A stretch of DNA of 12,083 bases from JAKAFX01 sp043196285. GTDB lineage: Archaea > Thermoplasmatota > Thermoplasmata > Thermoplasmatales > Thermoplasmataceae. The stretch lies in NCBI GenBank assembly GCA_043196285.1, contig JBBYJL010000036.1, positions 1-12,083 on the forward strand. Reading direction: 5' to 3'. The notes below the pieces were generated by a model that was not told the DNA's origin, made no database searches, and saw only the letters and a program-made list of their open reading frames with translations. The translations under genes and the position numbers were made by a program. Each line of letters opens with the position of its first letter. The first letter of the stretch is position 1. Shown in pieces: positions 5,230 to 12,083 of this stretch.

Positions 5230-6357
5230 ATGGGAAAATCGGGTTCATCTGTTCTACCGCTTCATTTTGGGCATCCTCCCCCATACCTTTTTAAGAGGAT
5301 GGTCACTCTTGGAGGCATTCTTTCTAACCTCATTATAGAAAAGTTTGGCACAAGGAACCTTATAGAGAAGATTTCTGATCCGTTCTGGTTCCATTCTCTG
5401 TCACTTGCTATAGGCTTTGACTGGAATTCAAGCGGAACAACAACGACCACACTTGGAGCGCTTAAAGAATACTTTCTAAAAAATCCCGGAGATGTGGTTG
5501 TGCTTGGCGGTAAAGGAATGAAGATGTCAGGTATTTCTGAAGAAACAGAGAAGCTTGTAAGTTCCGGGTTCATAAGCGATCAGTACGCAAGATCGCTTAG
5601 GTCCAAAGCTAAGTCAATTGCCCGTGTGGACCAGAATCTTTTGCAGGATGGATTTGACCTCTATATGCAGTTCATTGTTTCAGACTATTCAGGAAAATGG
5701 TCTATAGTACAGCAGGGCATGAATGGAAGAGAACAAATGGCACGAAGGTACCACTGGATATATGATCGGTCGTCAGATCTGTTGAACGATTCCAGGAATG
5801 GTTTATCGGCTGATAGGATAGAGCCAAGTGTGCTAGATCTAACTACCCGTAAAAGCGAAGGCAACCGTCGTTCTATGGTAGAAATAGCAGGGGAAAGACC
5901 AGAAAACCTGTTTAATAGGTTTGGTTATAAAGGTCAACGAACCTTGGACAATTTTAGCCTTGATTCTCGCGTGCTTGATTTGAATGTACGAGTGGATTGG
6001 AGAAAGTTAAGAAGCATCTATGAGTATTTGCCTGAGAATTTTGAACAGCTCATCTCAATCCCTGGAGTTGGTAAATCCACCCTGAGGGCTATTTCTTACC
6101 TTGCGGAGATTGTATACGGAGATGCTCCATCATATACTGATCCTGTAAAATTTTCATTTGCGCTCGGCGGGAAAGATGGAATACCTAAACCTGTGAACTA
6201 CCAGGATTATGACAGATGCATAGAATTCTACAACGAAGTCCTTGGTAACCTGAAACATGAGAATAGAGACCTTGATCTTATAGCGAGAAACCTTTCCAAA
6301 ATCAGCTTTCTGAAAACAGGTCGTGTTGCGACCACTTCGACGAGAAATCTTATCTAG
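5230..6357 (+). CDS. DUF763 family protein with helix-hairpin-helix motif
   Basis: This 375-residue protein belongs to DUF763 (PF05559), found in archaea and some bacteria and without an established function. Hallmarks are present in order: an N-terminal LPLHFGHPPPYLFKRMV (9-25), SDPFWFHSLSLAIGFDWNSS (49-68) followed by GTTTTTLGALKE, then DGFDLYMQF and GKWSIVQQGMNGREQMARRY (155-174). A C-terminal helix-hairpin-helix-like ISIPGVGKSTLRAISYLAEI (275-294) and the family-typical SYTDPVKFSFALGGKDGIPK (301-320) follow. The hairpin motif suggests nucleic-acid binding; conserved His, Asp and Gln residues could be catalytic, but that is inference. A TTG directly precedes the ATG at 5230; I chose the ATG because the family N-terminus aligns there. 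It lies 24 bases after rps27ae and is probably cotranscribed. The divergent stretch 178-250 is the least conserved part. Confidence 0.92.
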   Translation: MGKSGSSVLPLHFGHPPPYLFKRMVTLGGILSNLIIEKFGTRNLIEKISDPFWFHSLSLAIGFDWNSSGTTTTTLGALKEYFLKNPGDVVVLGGKGMKMSGISEETEKLVSSGFISDQYARSLRSKAKSIARVDQNLLQDGFDLYMQFIVSDYSGKWSIVQQGMNGREQMARRYHWIYDRSSDLLNDSRNGLSADRIEPSVLDLTTRKSEGNRRSMVEIAGERPENLFNRFGYKGQRTLDNFSLDSRVLDLNVRVDWRKLRSIYEYLPENFEQLISIPGVGKSTLRAISYLAEIVYGDAPSYTDPVKFSFALGGKDGIPKPVNYQDYDRCIEFYNEVLGNLKHENRDLDLIARNLSKISFLKTGRVATTSTRNLI

Positions 6358-6486
6358 ACAAAAAATTACGAGAATGGGATACCGTAAAATTGAATTTGCA
6401 AAAATTAAATTGGATAGAATATACCACTAATAGCGGATGACAGGCTCGACAGTGCATTGTCCCTCACCCTGAGATTACACAATCGT

Positions 6487-6498
6487 TAAATATAAAAA
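6487..6498 (+). promoter_or_regulatory. TATA-like box for the lhr gene
   Basis: TAAATATAAAAA is centred about 32 bases before the ATG at 6525, predicting a leader of only a few bases. It lies in a 167-base spacer after the DUF763 gene and shows that the helicase can be transcribed separately from the ribosomal operon. Confidence 0.5.
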
Positions 6499-6524
6499 TA
6501 GACTAAGACTCAGATTAAAAAAAG

Positions 6525-9500
6525 ATGGAAACTGAAGAAAAGCAAAGCTACAGAGTAGAAGATGAGTTACCCTTCCTTGATCCTGTTATTGCACAGTGGT
6601 TCAACTCTAAATACAGTTCACTCACAGAACCTCAGAGACGGGCAATTCCATTAATTCATGCCAAGAAAAATGTGCTTGTTTCCAGCCCTACTGGAACTGG
6701 CAAGACACTTACCGGATTCCTTGCAATTATAAACGAACTCTTCCTGATGGCTAGATCAGGTACTCTAGAAGACAAGATTTATTGCGTCTACATCAGCCCG
6801 CTCAAAGCCCTCGCAAACGATATTGACAAAAATCTGAAGACACCCCTTGATGAGATATACAGCATTCTTAACCAGAAAACAGAGCCTTTCCCTAAAATAA
6901 GGGTAGCTGTAAGATCAGGCGATACGCCTCAGAATGAAAGGCAGAAAATGTTGCGAAAGCCCCCTCATATTTTCATAACTACCCCAGAATCACTATCGCT
7001 GGTCCTTTCTGCACCTAAATTCAGGGAGAAGCTTTCCAGTGCAAGGTACCTTGTCGTAGACGAAATTCACGAAGTATCGGCTACCAAGCGTGGATCACTA
7101 CTATCCATAAATCTGGAAAGACTTGAAAGCCTTACAAAGGGCCTTGTCAGGATAGGTCTCTCCGCCACACAGTCACCTCTTGAAACTATAGGGAATTACC
7201 TCTGTGGTTTTTATGATGATAAGAAGAGAGATTTCCAGATCGTTGATGTAGACACGAAAAGGTTTCTTGATCTCAGCACTATCACTCCAGTAAAAGACCT
7301 TACCCAGGCAAGTTCTGAAGTTGCAAACGACAAGATGTATGATATATTGGCAGAACTTATTGATACCCATAAGACCACTCTTATATTCACCAATACCAGA
7401 TCTTCGACGGAGCATGTCGCCATCCGACTGAAGGCCCGTGGAATCGAGAGTATCGAAGCTCATCATTCCTCCCTCGGCAAGGAAACCAGGATTGATGTTG
7501 AAAACAAGCTAAAGAGAGGTGAACTGAAATGTGTGATCACTTCAACATCGTTGGAGTTGGGCATTGATATTGGCTATATCGACCTTGTTGTGCAGATTGG
7601 AAGTCCAAAATCAGTGTCAAAGGGCCTGCAGAGGATAGGCAGATCAGGACATGGAATAAATGAACTGCCCAAGGGAAGATTTGTCATATTCGACCTTGAC
7701 GATCTGATGGAGTGCGCAGTACTCACCAAGGCAGCATATGACAGGGAAATAGACAAAGTAGTTATCCCGCGTAATCCTCTGGATGTGCTGGCGCAGGTCC
7801 TTGTTGGAATGTCGCTCGAAAAGCAGTGGAATGTTGACGAGGCTTTCACACTCATAAGGAGATCATTTTCTTACAGTACTCTCAGCAGAGATGATTACAT
7901 ATCAACACTTGATTATCTTTCCGGAAGCATGGAGAGCGGTGGCATATATGGGAAGATATGGTTCGACAGGGAAAATAACACCTTTGGAAAGAAGAAAGGT
8001 TCAAGAATGATTTATTTCATGAATATAGGCACTATTCCTGATGAGTCTGACTTCCACGTAATTAATGAGCGCGGAAAACAACTTGGACAGCTGAGCGACA
8101 AGTTTGTAGAAAGGCTGAAAACCGGCGACGTTTTTGTACTCGGTGCCAGAACTTACATGTTCCTGAGAACCTCCAGGAACAGAGTGATAGTAAAGGAAGC
8201 TGTAGGCATGAGACCCACGGTTCCATCCTGGACAGGCGAACTTCTCCCCAGAAGCTATGATCTTGGAGTTCTTATTGGAAGATTCAGAGAAGAAGCTGAA
8301 AGGAAGATTAAGTCCGGAGATAACGTGGACGAATGGCTGATGAGGGATTATCGTTTAGACGAATTTGGAGCCAATAGCCTTAAGTCTTACATAAGGGCAC
8401 AGATAGAATTTTCTGTACCGACTGAAGTAAGGCTCCTGCTGGAAGGATATCTGGACGAACAGGAAAACTATAACGCAATTTTCCATATTCCTCTGGGGCG
8501 CAGGCTTAATGATGCCTTATCAAGGGCTTATGCATTGGCTATCTCAAACAAATATTCCGTCACTACAAGGGTCACTGTTACGGACGACGGATTCATGCTC
8601 ACATATGCAAAAAAAATTCCATTGAAGACCTTGATACATACCTTGAACGCTGAAAATACCTTGGATTTTGTAAAGAGGTCTATCGCAAACACTGAGGTTT
8701 TCAAACAACGGTTCCGCCACTGTGCTTCAAGATCGCTGATGATCCTGAGAAAATACAAGGGGTATGATATTTCTGTTGCAAGACAGCAGCTCAGGAGCGA
8801 CAAGTTGCTCAAATCACTTGAAGAGATTGAAAACTTTCCTGTCATCAAAGAAACCTTCAATGAGATTTTCAATGACATGATGGATGTCCCTAGGGCGGTA
8901 AAATATGTTGAAGAAGTCATTGACAGGAGGAAATACCGTATCAATGATTACAGAACAGATACGTCACCATTCAGCCATGGAATCATAATTTCAGGCATAT
9001 CTGACATTGTCCTAATGGAAGACAGATCGAAACTGCTGAGAGAGTTGCAGAGCAAGATCATAGACAAGATGTACGGCGGGCAGGAGATTAGATTCCTGGT
9101 ACAGGATGGGAAGGAATCTGAAAGGTATTTCCTAGACAAAATTCCAAAAATAAGTTCTCCGGAAGATGCCGATTTGTTTATAGATCATTTTCTGTATATA
9201 GATCCTTTCAAATCCAGATTCAATTCTCCTTCCCCATATTCATCGATTCCTGTCACCGATCTTATGGAGGAAAAGATGGCTGACGGAAAATTACTTTCAG
9301 TGTTTGTCAGAGGCGTCCAGTGGGCGTCCAGAGAAAATTATGATGTATGCAGAGCTATCTTCCGTAAAGAGATTCAGATGGACCAGAAAGAAAGAGAGGT
9401 TCTAGATGCCTGCAGCAATTCATCCTTCAACGAATTGAAGGAACGGACCGGAATGGAAGACAATGATCTGAAGAACCTCATAATGAAGATGGAATCTGCA

Positions 9501-11672
9501 TATCTAATCAATAGAACTGTAGTTTCAGGGATAACCAGGTATAGCAAGAATCAGCCTGGAGAACCTAAAAACACTGAGGATGCTATGCGGACGGCACTCG
9601 TCCTGGTGCTTGGAAGTTATGGGCCACAGACCCTTGACGAGATCCTGATCAAAATCCCAGTAGAATCATCGACTGTTGAGAATTCTTTGAAAAAACTTGT
9701 GGAAGCTGGACTGGTTGTTTATGATTATATTACACCTGTATTTTCGAAACAGTACATCCTGAAGTCAGATCTTGAAAATATACTCTCCCTCGAAAGAGTG
9801 GATGTCACCAGTTCAAGAACGGATAAATTTCTGCGGGTTTTTAATGATGAGGAAGAATATTTCAGGAACATGGGATACTTCTGCGATTTCTGGGACTTGA
9901 GACAACGCGTCCCTATGGCCACAGAAGCTGGCGTGAACCACCTGATCCTTGGTGGGAAGATCATGAGGACAAGGATGATCAAGAAACGGGACTGCTATGT
10001 AAGCAGGGAGCTTGTCCTTGCACTTCACTCCCTGCGTTATGAGAAGGAATCTGAAAGCGAGAGGGAGATTTTCTCCTTGATACAGAAAGGAGTGAATACG
10101 GAAAAGGATCTTGAGAAATTTACAGTGATGGAAAGGAGGACCCTTAGACAGTTACTCTCAATCATGGAGTACCGTGGAGTCATAGCAAGGACTGAAGATA
10201 GAACCTTTGTCGAATTTCTGGGATTTTCAGAACCTATACCGCAGGATGATGCCATACGAGTAATACTTAGGCTTTATGGGCCGATATCTGCGAAGGAAAT
10301 CAGGAACAATTTCTGGTTCAATCCCACCATACTTTCAAGGATAAGCATTGAACAGTCCTACAGGAATGGCGAGATTTATTATGGTGCTGGATCAGTTCGT
10401 TCAGACAGAAATTCAATGCTCCTTACAATGAAAGATCCAAGTTCTGTTTACTTCGATGGAAATTATTTTGGCTACACTGGCCTGAACGCAAGAATAATAG
10501 CTAGAGGTCATGAAGTGGCAGATTTCGCTATGAACAACAACAGGCAGATCCTTGTGATTTCAAATCTTGAGATAAAAACGGGTCTGGATGAGTTTATCGC
10601 AGTATTAAAGGAGTCAATGGAATTTAATCATGTCAAGGCAGCTCTTGTTTCCGGTGAACCAGAGATTGTGGAGGAGGCTAAAAGACTCGGGATAAGCAAC
10701 ATGGGTCAATACATCTCAATCAGCGATCTACCTATGCTTGAATTTGCAGAATCAGAATTGCTTCTCTATGCAGCTGGACGTCTTCTCTCCTTATCAAGGC
10801 AGAAAACATCAATGTATCCATTCTTGAAGGAACGATATCTTGGAGTGAGAAACGATATTGAGGGATCACTTCTTGGTCTTAAAGGTCCAATGCTTGACAG
10901 TTACTTCAGATCAAAGCTCATTTTTACTTTCAATGGCCCATATCATATCAATGCTATGGGTACTATAGAGGCTGCATCTTTATTCAGGGCTTTGCATAAT
11001 TATTCAATCACACAAAACGACAGAGAAGTAATCAGGATAGTTCTGGAAAATGGAAGCGTTGGAGAGACGGAGATTTTGCACAGTTTGAAAACAGGGATAC
11101 TCGGTTCAAGAACCATGATTAAGAGACTCTATGAGATGTGTGTTCTGGCAAAGGATTCTGACCATAAGTTCGTATATGTGCCGGAGAAGTTCAGAAGATT
11201 GGAGGCAATAGAACTTGTCTTAAGAGAAATTCTAAAAATTATAGGATTTTTCGATTATGATAGGCTTGAAAAGATGATAGGCGCGGTCCAGGATGAGGAG
11301 TTTTCTTCTGTGATAGAAAAATTGATAGATGAAGGAACAGCGAAGGAATTTATCTCTCCAGACATGGGAAAAATTGTCTATGTCTGTTCAGACCTTGCAA
11401 GAAGAAATGGAAAACCACGAAAAAATGATGGGACTTCTCTTATAATAAGTCCAAAGGATCTGATCTCGCTTTATTTCAATGATTACATAAAATCACGTTT
11501 CGGATCCGGAAACATGTTTTACTTCCTCACGGATGGAGAACTGAAAATAGCATTTTCAGGCAGAAAGAAGGGGAGATCGATTGACGTCAGAAAAATTATT
11601 GGAGATAGATCCTACAGGGATCAAATCAAGAAGGAGATGAACATTCTTGGTCACGCGGTCACGTTTAGCTGA
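6525..11672 (+). CDS. lhr: Lhr-family superfamily 2 DNA/RNA helicase with long C-terminal extension
   Basis: This 1715-residue ATP-dependent helicase probably translocates 3'-5' on single-stranded DNA and unwinds DNA or RNA-DNA duplexes in repair. Helicase motifs are intact: Q-motif-like TEPQRRAI (34-41), Walker A PTGTGKT (55-61), Ia SPLKALAND (91-99), Ib TTPES (152-156), II DEIH (179-182), III SAT (213-215), IV LIFTNTRS (286-293), V SLELGIDIG (342-350) and VI QRIGRSGH (369-376). Lhr-specific features follow: the beta-barrel stretch GTIPDESDFHV (502-512), LKTGDVFVLG (531-540), PSWTGELLPRS (567-577), and FKQRFRHCASRSL (726-738). The Lhr core ends near 930. The remaining ~785 residues contain several winged-helix-like repeats and a final beta-rich tail (FYFLTDGELKIAF, 1665-1677). 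Many archaeal Lhr proteins are core-only (about 850-950 residues), so this is the extended type, as in E. coli Lhr. The frame is intact throughout and the gene is probably functional. Confidence 0.95.
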   Translation: METEEKQSYRVEDELPFLDPVIAQWFNSKYSSLTEPQRRAIPLIHAKKNVLVSSPTGTGKTLTGFLAIINELFLMARSGTLEDKIYCVYISPLKALANDIDKNLKTPLDEIYSILNQKTEPFPKIRVAVRSGDTPQNERQKMLRKPPHIFITTPESLSLVLSAPKFREKLSSARYLVVDEIHEVSATKRGSLLSINLERLESLTKGLVRIGLSATQSPLETIGNYLCGFYDDKKRDFQIVDVDTKRFLDLSTITPVKDLTQASSEVANDKMYDILAELIDTHKTTLIFTNTRSSTEHVAIRLKARGIESIEAHHSSLGKETRIDVENKLKRGELKCVITSTSLELGIDIGYIDLVVQIGSPKSVSKGLQRIGRSGHGINELPKGRFVIFDLDDLMECAVLTKAAYDREIDKVVIPRNPLDVLAQVLVGMSLEKQWNVDEAFTLIRRSFSYSTLSRDDYISTLDYLSGSMESGGIYGKIWFDRENNTFGKKKGSRMIYFMNIGTIPDESDFHVINERGKQLGQLSDKFVERLKTGDVFVLGARTYMFLRTSRNRVIVKEAVGMRPTVPSWTGELLPRSYDLGVLIGRFREEAERKIKSGDNVDEWLMRDYRLDEFGANSLKSYIRAQIEFSVPTEVRLLLEGYLDEQENYNAIFHIPLGRRLNDALSRAYALAISNKYSVTTRVTVTDDGFMLTYAKKIPLKTLIHTLNAENTLDFVKRSIANTEVFKQRFRHCASRSLMILRKYKGYDISVARQQLRSDKLLKSLEEIENFPVIKETFNEIFNDMMDVPRAVKYVEEVIDRRKYRINDYRTDTSPFSHGIIISGISDIVLMEDRSKLLRELQSKIIDKMYGGQEIRFLVQDGKESERYFLDKIPKISSPEDADLFIDHFLYIDPFKSRFNSPSPYSSIPVTDLMEEKMADGKLLSVFVRGVQWASRENYDVCRAIFRKEIQMDQKEREVLDACSNSSFNELKERTGMEDNDLKNLIMKMESAYLINRTVVSGITRYSKNQPGEPKNTEDAMRTALVLVLGSYGPQTLDEILIKIPVESSTVENSLKKLVEAGLVVYDYITPVFSKQYILKSDLENILSLERVDVTSSRTDKFLRVFNDEEEYFRNMGYFCDFWDLRQRVPMATEAGVNHLILGGKIMRTRMIKKRDCYVSRELVLALHSLRYEKESESEREIFSLIQKGVNTEKDLEKFTVMERRTLRQLLSIMEYRGVIARTEDRTFVEFLGFSEPIPQDDAIRVILRLYGPISAKEIRNNFWFNPTILSRISIEQSYRNGEIYYGAGSVRSDRNSMLLTMKDPSSVYFDGNYFGYTGLNARIIARGHEVADFAMNNNRQILVISNLEIKTGLDEFIAVLKESMEFNHVKAALVSGEPEIVEEAKRLGISNMGQYISISDLPMLEFAESELLLYAAGRLLSLSRQKTSMYPFLKERYLGVRNDIEGSLLGLKGPMLDSYFRSKLIFTFNGPYHINAMGTIEAASLFRALHNYSITQNDREVIRIVLENGSVGETEILHSLKTGILGSRTMIKRLYEMCVLAKDSDHKFVYVPEKFRRLEAIELVLREILKIIGFFDYDRLEKMIGAVQDEEFSSVIEKLIDEGTAKEFISPDMGKIVYVCSDLARRNGKPRKNDGTSLIISPKDLISLYFNDYIKSRFGSGNMFYFLTDGELKIAFSGRKKGRSIDVRKIIGDRSYRDQIKKEMNILGHAVTFS

Positions 11673-11741
11673 TCAGTCCAGAATTTATGCCAACAATTGT
11701 AGCCGACCCAGTTAACTAACGAAAATCATAGCCTGAACGCC

Positions 11742-11750
11742 AATATTTAT
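11742..11750 (+). promoter_or_regulatory. TATA-like box for the right-edge membrane protein
   Basis: AATATTTAT is centred about 30 bases before the ATG at 11776, giving an almost leaderless mRNA. A GGAG at 11769-11772 lies only three bases from the ATG, closer than a normal Shine-Dalgarno, so it may not be used. The 103-base spacer after lhr shows no obvious hairpin terminator. Confidence 0.4.
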
Positions 11751-11775
11751 TGGGAGATTATTTTATCTGGAGATA

Positions 11776-12083
11776 ATGTCAGGCGATCGCAACCTGAACG
11801 GTAGGTTTTTTCTCTATCAGATCTGTATTCTCGTCATTGCAGCTATTCTACAGTTTGGTGGGATCTTCAATGTATACAGATTCGTGCCACTTTCGCTACT
11901 GATTAATTCTGATACACCTGGTTTTGCAGTTATTACAACATTGATAATTGTTGGGTTTGTCTTCGAAGAAAGAATTACGGAGCACATTGAATCATACGGT
12001 TTATCGTTCAGGTTCGAAGCAGTATTGATCAGTCTGATCATACTCTATCTAACAAGTGGTCTTCTCATTTTCTGGGCTCTTTA
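11776..12083 (+). CDS. Integral membrane protein, N-terminal part (runs off right edge)
   Basis: An ATG at 11776 opens a frame that stays open for 102 codons to the window end. The protein begins MSGDRNLNGRFFLYQICILV. Hydrophobic segments lie at about residues 11-31, 49-64 and 82-102, each long enough to cross a membrane. They are separated by a polar loop around 32-47 (with NVYRFVPLSLLINSD) and a charged loop, EERITEHIESYGLSFRFE (64-81). The charged N-terminus (Asp4, Arg5, Arg10) is probably cytoplasmic. I do not recognise the family, and the rest of the gene lies outside the window. A TATA-like box about 30 bases upstream supports the start. Confidence 0.72.
   Translation, partial: MSGDRNLNGRFFLYQICILVIAAILQFGGIFNVYRFVPLSLLINSDTPGFAVITTLIIVGFVFEERITEHIESYGLSFRFEAVLISLIILYLTSGLLIFWAL

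Noticed and set aside
6448..6461. Inverted repeat GACA-GTGCAT-TGTC upstream of lhr
   Set aside because: Four-base arms only, no T-run and about 65 bases from the start codon; could be chance.
8528..8944. Long open frame on the strand opposite to lhr
   Set aside because: It lies entirely inside a strongly supported coding region, has no promoter or ribosome binding site, and its Ser/Leu/Ile-rich product is typical of antisense translation.
1..12083. tRNA, rRNA, CRISPR array, insertion sequence or defence island
   Set aside because: No cloverleaf-like sequence, no regularly spaced repeats, no transposase or terminal inverted repeats, and no recognised defence gene set apart from Lhr-type helicase motifs that fit a repair helicase.

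Overview
The window reads as a piece of an archaeal chromosome, most likely from the Thermoplasmatales or a close relative. The evidence is the archaeal-type content (RNA polymerase stalk subunit Rpo7, Spt4, ribosomal proteins S24e and S27ae, a GTP-dependent dephospho-CoA kinase, DUF763 and an Lhr-type helicase). Most transcription units also have a TATA-like box about 25-35 bases upstream of the start codon, the spacing expected of leaderless or very short-leader archaeal mRNAs. The lineage is inferred; no rRNA or tRNA gene is present to confirm it.

Layout. Left edge (1-57, minus): the first 19 codons of an unidentified gene with a well-placed promoter. 205-1863 (minus): an Old Yellow Enzyme/2,4-dienoyl-CoA reductase-like flavoenzyme with an iron-sulfur cluster and a shortened C-terminal half. 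1864-2196: a divergent intergenic region. 2197-2712 (plus): a helix-turn-helix regulator with a C-terminal TRASH metal-binding domain. 2767-3258 (minus): a small protein with two membrane segments. 3462-5205 (plus): a tight information-processing operon, rpo7-spt4-dephospho-CoA kinase-rps24e-rps27ae, with overlaps or gaps of only a few bases. 5230-6357 (plus): a DUF763 protein, 24 bases after rps27ae. 6525-11672 (plus): a 1715-residue Lhr-family helicase with its own promoter. 11776 to the right edge (plus): the start of an integral membrane protein.

How the genes fit together. Rpo7 and Spt4 act in transcription, S24e and S27ae are small-subunit ribosomal proteins, and the kinase makes coenzyme A; this clustering is recurrent in archaea. 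DUF763 (with a helix-hairpin-helix motif) and Lhr are both probable nucleic-acid-acting proteins and sit side by side, but Lhr has a separate promoter. The TRASH regulator probably senses a metal, yet no metal transporter is visible in the window. I see no mobile element, CRISPR array, tRNA or rRNA. I found no clear new multi-gene system; the most unusual items are the large C-terminal half of the Lhr protein, the DUF763 gene in the ribosomal/transcription operon, and the TRASH regulator with a candidate operator over its own start site.
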